Source of the DNA: Coriobacteriaceae bacterium
GTDB taxonomy: Bacteria; Actinomycetota; Coriobacteriia; Coriobacteriales; Eggerthellaceae
DNA length: 7,925 nucleotides
Assembly (NCBI GenBank): GCA_004555335.1
Contig: SFII01000131.1
Coordinates: 1-7,925, forward strand
Direction: 5' to 3'
The position numbers and the translations under genes are program-made. The notes beneath the pieces are model-generated. The model was not told the DNA's origin and searched no databases. It worked only from the letters and a program-made list of their open reading frames with translations. Within the stretch, counting starts at the first letter, position 1; every line of letters starts with the position of its first letter. Shown piece after piece: positions 1 to 6,877 of the stretch.

Positions 1-1
1 G

Positions 2-340
2 GCCGATAACTCCGGCGCAAAGGAAATCATGTGCTTCCGCGTGCTGGGCGGCTCTTTCCGCCGCACGGCTGGCGTTGGCGATGTGATCGTCGCTTCTGTC
101 AAGTCCGCCACTCCCGGCGGCGCGGTCAAGAAGGGCGAGGTCGTCAAGGCCGTCATCGTTCGCACGCGCAAGCAGTATCGCCGTCCCGACGGCACTTATA
201 TCCGCTTCGACGATAACGCAGCGGTTATCATCAACGAACAGAAGCAGCCCAAGGGCACCCGCATCTTTGGGCCCGTCGCACGCGAGCTCCGCGAGAAGGA
301 TTATATGAAGATCGTCTCGCTCGCTCCGGAAGTGCTTTAA
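2..340 (+). CDS. rplN: 50S ribosomal protein L14 (5' end outside window)
   Basis: Ribosomal protein L14, a primary 23S rRNA-binding protein of the large subunit. The frame is open from base 2 and begins with ADNSGAKEIMCFRVLGG, the conserved stretch that normally starts near residue 11. About 10 N-terminal residues and the start codon therefore lie upstream of the window. The remaining 112 residues show the usual L14 body (GDVIVASVKSATPGG, VKAVIVRT, GTRIFGPVARELR) and finish with the typical MKIVSLAPEVL end, so the 3' end is complete. The methionine at base 29 is internal and is not the start. The next gene, rplX, begins 14 nt after the stop, as in a standard spc operon. Identification is near certain. 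Confidence 0.98.
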   Translation, partial: ADNSGAKEIMCFRVLGGSFRRTAGVGDVIVASVKSATPGGAVKKGEVVKAVIVRTRKQYRRPDGTYIRFDDNAAVIINEQKQPKGTRIFGPVARELREKDYMKIVSLAPEVL

Positions 341-348
341 TGGAGGTG
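341..348 (+). promoter_or_regulatory. Shine-Dalgarno site that fixes the rplX start
   Basis: TGGAGGTG lies directly after the rplN stop codon, with GGAGG at 342-346. An ATG overlapping the rplN stop (340) sits upstream of this site and cannot use it. The ATG at 355 is 8 nt downstream of GGAGG, matching the 7-11 nt spacing of the other genes here, so it is chosen as the rplX start. Confidence 0.85.
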
Positions 349-354
349 CGGCAA

Positions 355-684
355 ATGAACAATCTTTTCGTGAAGTCCGGCGATACCGTAATGGTGATGT
401 CCGGCGAAGACAAAGGCAAGACCGGTAAGGTTCAGAAGGCGTTCCCCTCCAAGGGCAAGATCGTCGTCGAAGGCGTCGCCATGGTGAAGAAGCACCAGAA
501 GCCCCGCGGACAGGGTATGCAGGGCGGCATCATCGAACAGGAAGCCGCCATCCCCGCCTGCAAAGTCATGCTCGTATGCCCGAAGTGCAAAAAGCCCACT
601 CGCATCGCGCACAAGTTCACCGAAGGCGAGAAGGCGCGCAAGGTTCGCATTTGCAAGAAGTGCGGCGCTGCGTTTGACAACTGA
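355..684 (+). CDS. rplX: 50S ribosomal protein L24 with C-terminal zinc ribbon
   Basis: Ribosomal protein L24, an assembly-initiating protein of the 50S subunit. The 109-residue product opens with a KOW/SH3-like RNA-binding segment (KSGDTVMVMSGEDKGKTGKV, residues 7-26), followed by the L24 signature around VEGVAMVKKHQKP. The C-terminal part has two CxxC pairs (C75/C78 and C100/C103) that would bind one zinc ion; this is the cysteine-containing form of L24 found in many bacteria. The start at 355 is preferred over an in-frame ATG at 340 because of the position of the Shine-Dalgarno site, and it gives the usual N-terminus. It lies between rplN and rplE, the canonical order. Confidence 0.96.
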   Translation: MNNLFVKSGDTVMVMSGEDKGKTGKVQKAFPSKGKIVVEGVAMVKKHQKPRGQGMQGGIIEQEAAIPACKVMLVCPKCKKPTRIAHKFTEGEKARKVRICKKCGAAFDN

Positions 685-701
685 GAAGGAGGATATGCGC
701 A

Positions 702-1241
702 GTGACTAGATTACAGGAAAAGTACCGCGCGGAGGTTGTGCCGGCACTTCAGCAGAAGTTCCAGTACAAGAACGTGATGGAGATTCCGCGTCTGGAGAAG
801 ATCGTTATCAACATGGGCCTGGGCGATTGCAAGGACAACGCCAAGGCGCTGGAGCTGGCGGTTACGGAACTGGCGACCATCGCGGGCCAGAAGCCCCTGG
901 TGACCAAGTCCAAGAAGTCCATCGCGAACTTCAAGCTGCGCGCCGGCATGAACGTTGGCGCGAAGGTGACCCTCCGCGGCGATCGCATGTATGAGTTCGC
1001 CGACAAGCTCGTCAGCATCGTGCTCCCCCGCGTGCGCGACTTCCGCGGCGTTTCCGCAAAGGCCTTCGACGGCCGCGGCAACTACGCGCTGGGCGTTCGT
1101 GAGCAGCTGATCTTCCCGGAGATCGAGTACGACAAGGTTGAAAAGATCCGCGGCATGGAGATGTGCTTCGTCACCACCGCGAAGACCGACGAGGAAGCCA
1201 AGGAACTGCTTCGCCTGCTGGGCATGCCGTTCCAGGCCTGA
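702..1241 (+). CDS. rplE: 50S ribosomal protein L5
   Basis: Ribosomal protein L5, which binds 5S rRNA and helps form the central protuberance of the 50S subunit. The 179 residues are the normal family length. Recognisable stretches are LQEKY near the N-terminus, PRLEKIVINMGLG (around residues 29-41), the basic PLVTKSKKSIANFKLR segment, GAKVTLRG, and the conserved DFRGVS..AFDGRGNY..G..EQ.IFPEI block. Translation starts at GTG 702: AAGGAGGA at 686-693 lies at normal distance, and the nearby ATG at 695 is in a frame that stops after four codons. It follows rplX by 17 nt. Confidence 0.98.
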   Translation: MTRLQEKYRAEVVPALQQKFQYKNVMEIPRLEKIVINMGLGDCKDNAKALELAVTELATIAGQKPLVTKSKKSIANFKLRAGMNVGAKVTLRGDRMYEFADKLVSIVLPRVRDFRGVSAKAFDGRGNYALGVREQLIFPEIEYDKVEKIRGMEMCFVTTAKTDEEAKELLRLLGMPFQA

Positions 1242-1260
1242 TTGAAGGAGGAAAATCAGC

Positions 1261-1446
1261 GTGGCTAAGACTAGCATGAAGGTTAAGCAGGCTCGCCCTG
1301 CGAAGTTCTCCACCCGCGCCTACACCCGCTGCCGTATCTGCGGACGTCCCCATTCCGTGCTCCGCAAGTATGGCGTTTGCCGCGTTTGCTTCCGTGAACT
1401 GGCCTATGCCGGCCAGATCCCGGGCGTGCGTAAGGCGAGCTGGTAA
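1261..1446 (+). CDS. rpsZ: 30S ribosomal protein S14, zinc-binding type Z
   Basis: Small-subunit protein S14, which sits in the 30S head. At 61 residues this is the short zinc form (type Z, rpsN1/rpsZ naming varies) rather than the ~100-residue zinc-free form. The zinc ligands are C24, C27, C40 and C43 (CRIC and CRVC), followed by the conserved FRELAYAGQIPGVRKASW end. The GTG start at 1261 is supported by AAGGAGGA at 1245-1252. The zinc form here fits a Gram-positive or other non-proteobacterial lineage. A second zinc-free S14 copy elsewhere in the genome cannot be excluded. Confidence 0.97.
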   Translation: MAKTSMKVKQARPAKFSTRAYTRCRICGRPHSVLRKYGVCRVCFRELAYAGQIPGVRKASW

Positions 1447-1472
1447 ACTGGCAATTCAAAGGAGGTTTAAAA

Positions 1473-1871
1473 ATGGTTATTAACGATCCCATCGCGGATA
1501 TGCTGACCAGAATCCGTAACGGACTGATTGCCAGACACGACAGTGTGACGCTCCCTGCTTCCAACATGAAGAAGGCGATCGCCAAGATCCTGCTCGACGA
1601 AGGCTTCATCAAGGCCGTGGATACCATCGACGATGGCCTGCAGGGCCAGATCAAGATCACCCTGAAGTATGCTCAGGGCAAGGAATCCGTTATCAAGGGA
1701 CTCAAGCGCATTTCCAAGCCTGGTCTGCGCGTCTACGCCAAGAACGACGAGATCCCGAAGGTTCTCGGCGGCCTGGGCATTGCGATCCTGTCCACGTCCA
1801 AGGGCGTGATGACCGACAAGGAAGCCCGCAATGCCGGCATTGGCGGCGAAGTTCTGGCCTACATTTGGTAA
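1473..1871 (+). CDS. rpsH: 30S ribosomal protein S8
   Basis: Small-subunit protein S8, a primary binder of the 16S rRNA central domain; in E. coli it is also the translational repressor of the spc operon. The 132 residues are full length: DPIADMLTRIRNG at the N-terminus, the PAS.MKKAIAKIL helix, and the C-terminal signature STSKGVMTDKEARNAGIGGEVLAYIW (residues 107-132). AAAGGAGGT at 1458-1466 precedes the ATG by a normal distance. I did not find an obvious S8-binding mimic in the short intergenic regions, so spc autoregulation of the E. coli type is not shown here. Confidence 0.98.
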   Translation: MVINDPIADMLTRIRNGLIARHDSVTLPASNMKKAIAKILLDEGFIKAVDTIDDGLQGQIKITLKYAQGKESVIKGLKRISKPGLRVYAKNDEIPKVLGGLGIAILSTSKGVMTDKEARNAGIGGEVLAYIW

Positions 1872-1892
1872 GAGAGTTGGAGGTGCAATAGA

Positions 1893-2444
1893 ATGTCTCG
1901 TATCGGTAGACTTCCGATTCCGGTACCTGCAGGCGTTACCGTGACTGTGGACGCGGAAAACCTCGTCACCGTCAAGGGCCCCAAGGGTGAACTGAGTCAG
2001 AAGGTAAATAAGGATATCAAAGTCGAGCAGGTCGGCAACGAGATCATCGTTACCCGTCCGTCCGACAGCAAGCCGCACCGTTCGCTGCATGGTTTGTATC
2101 GCTCCCTGATCAACAACATGGTCGTTGGCGTTACCAAGGGCTTTGAAAAGGTGCTCACGATGGAAGGCGTCGGCTACAAGGTTTCCGAGTGGAACAAGAA
2201 TCAGCTGACCATCGCCATCGGCTACTCCCATCCCGTGATCGTGGACGCTCCCGCAGGCATCGAGTTCGACTGCCCCGAGAAGTCCGGCACGAAGATCGTG
2301 GTCAAGGGCATCGACAAGCAGGCCGTAGGCGCAATCGCTGCCGATATTCGCGCGATTCGCGAGCCCGAACCCTATCATGGCAAGGGCATCCGCTATGAAA
2401 ACGAATACGTCCGCCGCAAGGAAGGCAAGGCCGGTAAGAAATAA
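1893..2444 (+). CDS. rplF: 50S ribosomal protein L6
   Basis: Ribosomal protein L6, a two-domain protein near the factor-binding site of the 50S subunit. The 183 residues include the N-terminal SRIGRLPIPVPAGV, the VKGPKGELSQ strand of the first repeat, the SLINNMVVGVTKGFEKVLTMEGVGYK linker, and the C-terminal second repeat ending in the family signature PEPYHGKGIRYENEYVRRKEG. The ATG at 1893 is preceded by TTGGAGGTG at 1877-1885. Length and ends are normal, so the gene looks intact. It starts 21 nt after rpsH. Confidence 0.98.
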   Translation: MSRIGRLPIPVPAGVTVTVDAENLVTVKGPKGELSQKVNKDIKVEQVGNEIIVTRPSDSKPHRSLHGLYRSLINNMVVGVTKGFEKVLTMEGVGYKVSEWNKNQLTIAIGYSHPVIVDAPAGIEFDCPEKSGTKIVVKGIDKQAVGAIAADIRAIREPEPYHGKGIRYENEYVRRKEGKAGKK

Positions 2445-2462
2445 AGAGGGAGGTAACCGCAA

Positions 2463-2831
2463 ATGTTTAGTAAGCGTGATCGCAACGAAATTCGTAAGAT
2501 CCGTCATGAGCGTGTACGCAGAAAAATCAGCGGGACGCCCGCTCGTCCGCGCCTGTGCGTATATCGCAGCAACAAGCACATCTATGCTCAGATCATCGAT
2601 GATCTGGCGGGCAACACCCTGGCAGCCGCTTCTACCGTAGAGAAGGAGATCGCTTCTCAGGTTGCAGAGGCCGACAAGAAGGGCGCCGCGAAGATCGTGG
2701 GCAAGGTCGTGGCAGAACGCGCCATCGCAGCAGGCATCAAGACTGTGGTCTTTGATCGCGGTGGCTACATCTACACCGGTCGCGTAGCCGAGCTGGCAGC
2801 TGGCGCTCGCGAAGGCGGTCTGGACTTCTAA
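2463..2831 (+). CDS. rplR: 50S ribosomal protein L18
   Basis: Ribosomal protein L18, which binds 5S rRNA together with L5 in the central protuberance. The 122 residues carry the basic N-terminal RKIRHERVRRKISGTPARPRL, the VYRSNKHIYAQIIDD core, and the C-terminal VVFDRGGYIYTGRVAELAAGAREGGLDF signature. The ATG at 2463 has GGAGG at 2449-2453. An overlapping frame starting at 2377 is a shadow. Full length; 18 nt after rplF. Confidence 0.98.
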   Translation: MFSKRDRNEIRKIRHERVRRKISGTPARPRLCVYRSNKHIYAQIIDDLAGNTLAAASTVEKEIASQVAEADKKGAAKIVGKVVAERAIAAGIKTVVFDRGGYIYTGRVAELAAGAREGGLDF

Positions 2832-2832
2832 T

Positions 2833-2841
2833 AAAGGAGGA
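2833..2841 (+). promoter_or_regulatory. Shine-Dalgarno site that decides the rpsE start
   Basis: AAAGGAGGA follows the rplR stop, with GGAGG at 2836-2840. The first in-frame ATG (2843) is only 2 nt beyond GGAGG, too close for initiation. The second in-frame ATG (2852) is 11 nt away, closer to the 7-10 nt seen at most genes here. The start is therefore set at 2852. Confidence 0.8.
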
Positions 2842-2851
2842 TATGAACGCA

Positions 2852-3349
2852 ATGCAGCGCAATGAGCAAGTTAGCGAATTCAAAGAGAAACTGGTTGCAG
2901 TGAATCGCGTATCCAAGACCGTCAAGGGCGGCCGCAACATGCGATTCTCCGCGCTGATGGTCGTCGGCGACGAGAAGGGTCGCGTCGGCTGCGGCATGGG
3001 CAAGGCAGTTGAAATTCCCGAAGCAATCCGCAAGGGAACCGAGGATGCCAAGAAGCAGATGATCACCGTCCCGCTCAACGGCACCACCATCCCCCACGAG
3101 GTCGTCGGTGTGTTCGGCACCGCCAAGGTCAAGATGATGCCCGCTCCGGAAGGTACTGGCGTTATCGCTGGCGGCCCGGTGCGTGACGTTCTCGAGGCCT
3201 GCGGCATCAAGAACATCGTTACCAAGTCCATCGGCTCCAACAACAAGATCAACGTTGTTCGGGCGACCCTTGAAGGACTCAGCCAGATGCGTTCCGCCGA
3301 ACAGGTTGCTAAGCTGCGCGGCAAGACCGTCGAAGAGCTGCTCGGTTAA
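2852..3349 (+). CDS. rpsE: 30S ribosomal protein S5
   Basis: Small-subunit protein S5, involved in decoding accuracy and the mRNA entry channel. The 165-residue product has the N-terminal double-stranded-RNA-binding-like domain (FKEKLVAVNRVSKTVKGGRNMRFSALMVVGD, with GRVGCGMGKAVEIPEAI) and the C-terminal domain (APEGTGVIAGGPVRDVLEACGIKNIVTKSIGSNN). An ATG three codons upstream (2843) is possible but almost touches the Shine-Dalgarno site, so 2852 is preferred. Its length is normal for Gram-positive S5. rpmD follows after 14 nt. Confidence 0.97.
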   Translation: MQRNEQVSEFKEKLVAVNRVSKTVKGGRNMRFSALMVVGDEKGRVGCGMGKAVEIPEAIRKGTEDAKKQMITVPLNGTTIPHEVVGVFGTAKVKMMPAPEGTGVIAGGPVRDVLEACGIKNIVTKSIGSNNKINVVRATLEGLSQMRSAEQVAKLRGKTVEELLG

Positions 3350-3363
3350 GGGAGGATACGCAC

Positions 3364-3546
3364 ATGAAGCTTAAAATTACGCAGACCAAATCCACCATCG
3401 CCTGCCTGAAGGACCAGATCGCAACCATCGAAGCGCTGGGTCTTCACAAGATCGGCCACAGCGTCGTGAAGGAAGACAATGCAGCGGTTCGCGGCATGAT
3501 CTTCAAGGTCAAGCACATGGTCAAGGTCGAAGAGATTCAGGACTAA
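3364..3546 (+). CDS. rpmD: 50S ribosomal protein L30
   Basis: Ribosomal protein L30, a small 50S protein of about 60 residues. The product is exactly 60 residues and has the family pattern: MKLKITQTKSTI, then a helix, then LGLHKIGHSVVKEDNAAVRGMIFKVKHMVKVEE. The conserved LGL.KI..SV..D....RGMI..V.H.V core is clear. GGAGG at 3351-3355 precedes the ATG by 8 nt. It sits between rpsE and rplO, the standard position. Confidence 0.97.
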   Translation: MKLKITQTKSTIACLKDQIATIEALGLHKIGHSVVKEDNAAVRGMIFKVKHMVKVEEIQD

Positions 3547-3560
3547 GGAGGCCGAGAAAC

Positions 3561-3923
3561 ATGAAACTGCATGATTTGAAACCCGCTGTGGGAGCGACCA
3601 CCGCTCCGAAGCGTCTCGGTCGCGGCACTGGTTCCGGCCTGGGCAAGACCTCTGGTAAGGGTCACAAGGGTGCAAAGGCCCGCTCCGGCGGCGGCAAGCG
3701 TCCCGGATTCGAGGGCGGCCAGATGCCCCTGACCATGCGTCTTCCGAAGCGCGGCTTCACCAACAAGTGGCGCACGGAATACGTGGCCATCAACGTGGAT
3801 CGCCTCGAAGTCTTCGAGGACGGCCAGGTTGTTTCCCCCGTTGAGCTGATCGAAATGGGCATCATCAAGAAGATTGAGGATGGCGTGAAGATCATGGGCA
3901 ACGGCGAACTGACCAAGAAGTGA
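3561..3923 (+). CDS. rplO: 50S ribosomal protein L15, C-terminal ~26 residues missing
   Basis: Ribosomal protein L15, a late-assembly 50S protein with a long glycine- and lysine-rich rRNA-binding extension. That extension (GRGTGSGLGKTSGKGHKG, residues 20-37) and the RPGFEGGQMPL..RLPKRGF segment (47-66) are present. The product stops at residue 120 with GNGELTKK. Family members (about 146 residues in B. subtilis) normally continue with a helix of the LTVKAHKFS...AAGG type, ending in EVI or similar. Around the stop, another frame reads GTG ATC TGA (3920-3928), which would encode exactly the expected Val-Ile-stop end. This points to a deletion of about 73 nt that joined the KK codons to the original last codons out of frame. 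The remainder could still fold, so I keep it as a coding gene, but treat the 3' end as suspect. Confidence 0.85.
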   Translation: MKLHDLKPAVGATTAPKRLGRGTGSGLGKTSGKGHKGAKARSGGGKRPGFEGGQMPLTMRLPKRGFTNKWRTEYVAINVDRLEVFEDGQVVSPVELIEMGIIKKIEDGVKIMGNGELTKK

Positions 3924-3929
3924 TCTGAG

Positions 3930-5186
3930 ATGCGTGAAACGTTGAAGAACGCGTGGAAGGTCGTCGAAATCAGAAAGAAGATCCTGTATACCGTCGGTAT
4001 GCTTTTGATCTATCGTCTGCTTTGCTTCGTCCCGGTTCCTGGCGTCGATGCATCTTATATCGCTACCGCCCTTGAAAAGGTCTCCCTGCTCGGCTTCATC
4101 AACTCGATGACCGGCTCCAACCTCTCCCAGTACACCGTCATGGCGATGGGCATCACCCCGTACATCAACGCGAGCATTATCATGCAGCTGCTGTGCGTGG
4201 CGATCCCGAAGCTGGAAGAGATGCAGAAGGAAGGCGAAGAGGGCCGCAAGAAGATCGCACAGATTACCCGCTACGTGACGGTTGGCCTCGGCTTCCTGCA
4301 GGCAATCGCTCTGACGGTTGGCCTGAAGGCGAACGCCACCAATGCGTTCCTCGGTCTGATCACCATCGCACTCTGCCTGTCCGCAGGTACCGCGATCGCC
4401 ATGTGGATTGGCGAGCGCATCACGGAAAACGGCATCGGCAACGGCATTTCCCTGCTGATCTTTGCCGGCATCATCTCCAACATCGCCCGCGGCGTGGAGA
4501 CTGGCGTCTACAGCCTGTTCTCCTCCGCAGTTGAGAGCAATGTTGGCGGCATGATCGCCTCCGTGCTGGTTTTCATCATCCTGGTCGTCGGCATCGTGAT
4601 CGTGGACCTCGGCGAGCGCCGCATCCCGATCCAGTATGCCAAGCGCATGGTTGGCCGCAAGATGTACGGCGGTCAGTCCACGCACATCCCGCTGAAGCTG
4701 AACTCCTCCGGCGTTCTGCCGCTGATCTTCGCAAACGCGATCATGCAGTTCCCCGGAACCATCCTGGCGTTCTTCCCGAACTCCAAGGCGAACATCTGGT
4801 GGTCCGCCCACGTGCAGATGATGTCCTGGCCCTACCAGATCATCTTTGCACTGATGATCTTCGGCTTCACGTTCTTCTATTCTTCCATCAGCTTCAACCC
4901 TGTTGAGATTTCGAAGAATATCCAGAACAACGGCGGCATGATCCCCGGCATTCGCCAGGGCAAGCCCACCAGCGATTTCATCAAGAAGATCTCCGGACGC
5001 ATCACCTGCTTCGGCGCGATCTATCTTGCAATCCTGGCGGTCATCCCCACCATCATCTACGCAATCTTCGGCGTGCAGCTGACCTTTGCAGCCTCCTCTC
5101 TGATGATCGCGGTTTCCGTTGCGATGGAATCCATGCGTCAGCTCGAGAGCGAGATGATGATGCGTCACTACAAGGGATTCCTTTAA
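3930..5186 (+). CDS. secY: Preprotein translocase channel subunit SecY
   Basis: SecY, the central subunit of the SecYEG protein-conducting channel in the cytoplasmic membrane. The 418 residues form the usual ten hydrophobic segments. The first follows ETLKNAWKVVEIRKKI (about residues 17-34). The plug/TM2 region is LLGFINSMTGSNLSQYTVMA with GITPYINASI (53-83). GERITENGIGNGISLLIF lies at 161-178, and AKRMVGRKMYGGQSTHIPLKLN at 237-258. The tip loop NPVEISKNIQNNGGMIPGIRQGKPT is at 323-347, and the end is QLESEMMMRHYKGFL. It starts 6 nt after rplO and lacks a GGAGG; only a weak GTGATC (3920-3925) is 4 nt upstream, which may be a consequence of the rplO deletion. The gene itself is complete. Confidence 0.98.
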   Translation: MRETLKNAWKVVEIRKKILYTVGMLLIYRLLCFVPVPGVDASYIATALEKVSLLGFINSMTGSNLSQYTVMAMGITPYINASIIMQLLCVAIPKLEEMQKEGEEGRKKIAQITRYVTVGLGFLQAIALTVGLKANATNAFLGLITIALCLSAGTAIAMWIGERITENGIGNGISLLIFAGIISNIARGVETGVYSLFSSAVESNVGGMIASVLVFIILVVGIVIVDLGERRIPIQYAKRMVGRKMYGGQSTHIPLKLNSSGVLPLIFANAIMQFPGTILAFFPNSKANIWWSAHVQMMSWPYQIIFALMIFGFTFFYSSISFNPVEISKNIQNNGGMIPGIRQGKPTSDFIKKISGRITCFGAIYLAILAVIPTIIYAIFGVQLTFAASSLMIAVSVAMESMRQLESEMMMRHYKGFL

Positions 5187-5204
5187 TCTCCCGGAGGTAG
5201 GACT

Positions 5205-5825
5205 ATGAAACTGATTTTCTTAGGCCCTCCCGGAGCAGGCAAGGGCACGCAGGCGACGGGCGTAAGCTCGCACCTGCGGGTCCCGCATATCTCCACGGGC
5301 GATATGTTCCGCTCCGCCATCAAGAACCAGACCCCCACGGGCCTGGAGGCAAAGAGGTACATGGACGCCGGACAGCTGGTGCCGGACAGCGTGGTCATCG
5401 CCATGGTCAAGGAGCGCCTTGCCATGCCGGACTGCGAGAACGGCTATCTGCTGGATGGCTTCCCGCGCACTGTGGAGCAGGCCGAAGCGCTGGAGAAGTT
5501 CGCAGCGCCGGACGCCGTGGTGGATATCGAAGTGCCGGATGAGATGCTGGTGGACCGCCTGACCGGTCGCCGCGTCTGTGCAACCTGCAGCGGCACCTTC
5601 CATATCTCCAAGCTCGCCGAGGAGAAGCTCTGCCCGGTTTGCGGCGGCGAACTCTATCAGCGAGATGATGACAAGCCCGCTACGATTTCCAATCGGCTCA
5701 ATGTCTACCATGAGCAGACTGCGCCGCTGATCGGATATTACGCTGGTCTTGGTAGGCTGAAGCGGATCGATGGAAACGCCCGCCCTGAGGACGTGTTCCA
5801 GAACATCCTCTCTTCACTGGAGTGA
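5205..5825 (+). CDS. adk: Adenylate kinase, zinc-lid type
   Basis: Adenylate kinase converts ATP + AMP to 2 ADP in the cytoplasm. The Walker A loop GPPGAGKGT is at residues 7-15; the AMP-binding side shows STGDMFR (30-36) and DGFPRT (84-89). LTGRR (119-123) leads into the lid, which has four cysteines (C125, C128, C143, C146) as in zinc-binding Gram-positive enzymes. The spacing between the cysteine pairs is 14 residues, two shorter than in Geobacillus Adk, and the usual YH..F.PP is replaced by FHISKLAEEK. The lid ends in the conserved CGGELYQRDDD. At 206 residues it is a little short but complete. GGAGG at 5193-5197 supports the start. Its place between secY and map is usual for Bacillota. 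Confidence 0.98.
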   Translation: MKLIFLGPPGAGKGTQATGVSSHLRVPHISTGDMFRSAIKNQTPTGLEAKRYMDAGQLVPDSVVIAMVKERLAMPDCENGYLLDGFPRTVEQAEALEKFAAPDAVVDIEVPDEMLVDRLTGRRVCATCSGTFHISKLAEEKLCPVCGGELYQRDDDKPATISNRLNVYHEQTAPLIGYYAGLGRLKRIDGNARPEDVFQNILSSLE

Positions 5826-5829
5826 CTGC

Positions 5830-6606
5830 ATGATCACGATTAAAAATGAGTCACAGATCGAGAAGATGCGCAAGGCTGGGGCGCTGCTGCACAGCGTGCT
5901 CGAGGCCCTTCGCGCGGAGATTGAGCCGGGCGTGACCACCCTGCATCTGGATCAGATGGCTGAAAAGCTGATCCGGGACGCGGGCGCGATCCCCTCCTTC
6001 AAGGGCTACGAGGGCTTTCCGTTCTCAATCTGTGCTTCAGTAGACGATCAGGTGGTACATGGTTTCGCAGACAGAAGGAAGCTCCGCAAGGGGCAGCTTC
6101 TGAGCATCGACTGCGGCGTCATCCTGGACGGCTGGCAGTCGGACAGCGCCTTTTCTGTGCTGGTCGGCGGGGGAACCCCCATGGCGCAGAAGCTGGTGGA
6201 CGTTACGGAAGAATGCTTCTGGATCGGCGCAAACATGGCCCGGGAGGGAAACCGACTGGGCGACCTCTCCCATGCAATTCAGGTGCATGCCGAGAAGCAC
6301 GGCTACGGAGTCATCCGCGACCTGTGCGGCCACGGCATCGGCCAGGAGATGCATGAGGATCCCAATGTTCCCAACTATGGAAATCCCGGCCGGGGCGTCA
6401 AGCTCCAGCGCGGAATGACCATCGCAATTGAGCCGATGATCTCGATGGGCACCTGGAAGGTCTATTGCGAGGACAATGACTGGACCATCGTGACGCGGGA
6501 TCACAGCCTGTGCTCCCACTACGAGCACACCGTGCTGATCACGGACGGCGAGCCTGAGGTGCTCTCCTATCCGGGCAAAAAGGTTGCGGAGGAAGTGCGG
6601 CGATGA
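5830..6606 (+). CDS. map: Type I methionine aminopeptidase
   Basis: Removes the N-terminal methionine from new proteins in the cytoplasm, using a dinuclear metal centre. In the 258-residue product the expected ligands are D94 (SIDCGV), D105 (QSDSAF), H168 (GHGIG), E201 (IEPM) and E232 (YEHT). The substrate-contact histidines H77 (VVHG) and H175 (MHEDP) are also present, so it should be active. There is no N-terminal zinc extension. The ATG at 5830 is chosen over an in-frame ATG at 5770, which lies inside adk and would add 20 unrelated residues; GGAGTGA (5819-5825), overlapping the adk stop, is at proper distance. Only 4 nt separate it from adk. Confidence 0.97.
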   Translation: MITIKNESQIEKMRKAGALLHSVLEALRAEIEPGVTTLHLDQMAEKLIRDAGAIPSFKGYEGFPFSICASVDDQVVHGFADRRKLRKGQLLSIDCGVILDGWQSDSAFSVLVGGGTPMAQKLVDVTEECFWIGANMAREGNRLGDLSHAIQVHAEKHGYGVIRDLCGHGIGQEMHEDPNVPNYGNPGRGVKLQRGMTIAIEPMISMGTWKVYCEDNDWTIVTRDHSLCSHYEHTVLITDGEPEVLSYPGKKVAEEVRR

Positions 6607-6875
6607 ACAAATACCCGATTGAGGTTGGCGCGATCGTCGTTTCCAAAATGGGACGGGACGAGGGAAGAAGCTTTGTCGTCGTTCAGGAAGTGGATGAAGA
6701 TTTCGTAATGCTTGCCGACGGCAGGCTGAGAACGATGGATCATCTGAAGAAAAAGCGTCGCAAGCATCTCAAGACCACGGGAATCGTGGTGGAGGAGCTG
6801 CGCAGCCGCCTGCGCGAGGGCGCGGCGGTGGAGAATCATGAAGTCCGCACATGGCTGAAGAGGGAGGAAAAGTAG
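6603..6875 (+). CDS. KOW-domain RNA-binding protein (L14e-like)
   Basis: A 90-residue basic protein of the type annotated as KOW domain-containing RNA-binding protein, resembling archaeal/eukaryotic L14e, in Clostridia. Residues 7-43 (EVGAIVVSKMGRDEGRSFVVVQEVDEDFVMLADGRLR) form a KOW/SH3-like barrel. They are followed by a very basic patch KKKRRKH (49-55) and an acidic-basic C-terminal helix. Its start overlaps the map stop by 4 nt (ATGA), and GGAGG (6588-6592) lies inside map, so the two are likely translationally coupled. A ribosome-associated role is inferred from the fold and the position between map and infA; the exact function is not known to me. Confidence 0.88.
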   Translation: MNKYPIEVGAIVVSKMGRDEGRSFVVVQEVDEDFVMLADGRLRTMDHLKKKRRKHLKTTGIVVEELRSRLREGAAVENHEVRTWLKREEK

Positions 6876-6877
6876 GC

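Noticed and set aside
340..354. Upstream ATG for rplX
   Set aside because: It precedes the Shine-Dalgarno site and would add MEVRQ, not typical of L24.
711..1313. A 200-codon - strand frame opposite rplE
   Set aside because: Shadow of rplE with low-complexity Leu/Ala/His-rich translation.
1467..2852. A 461-codon open frame on the - strand opposite rpsH-rplF-rplR
   Set aside because: Antisense shadow of three conserved ribosomal-protein genes; no recognisable domain and no Shine-Dalgarno site in context.
3543..5168. A 541-codon open frame on the - strand opposite rplO-secY
   Set aside because: It is antisense to two clear genes; its His/Asp/Ala-rich composition with no domain is what the reverse of GC-rich codons gives.
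5770..5829. Upstream ATG for map inside adk
   Set aside because: The added 20 residues do not resemble methionine aminopeptidase, and a good site supports 5830.
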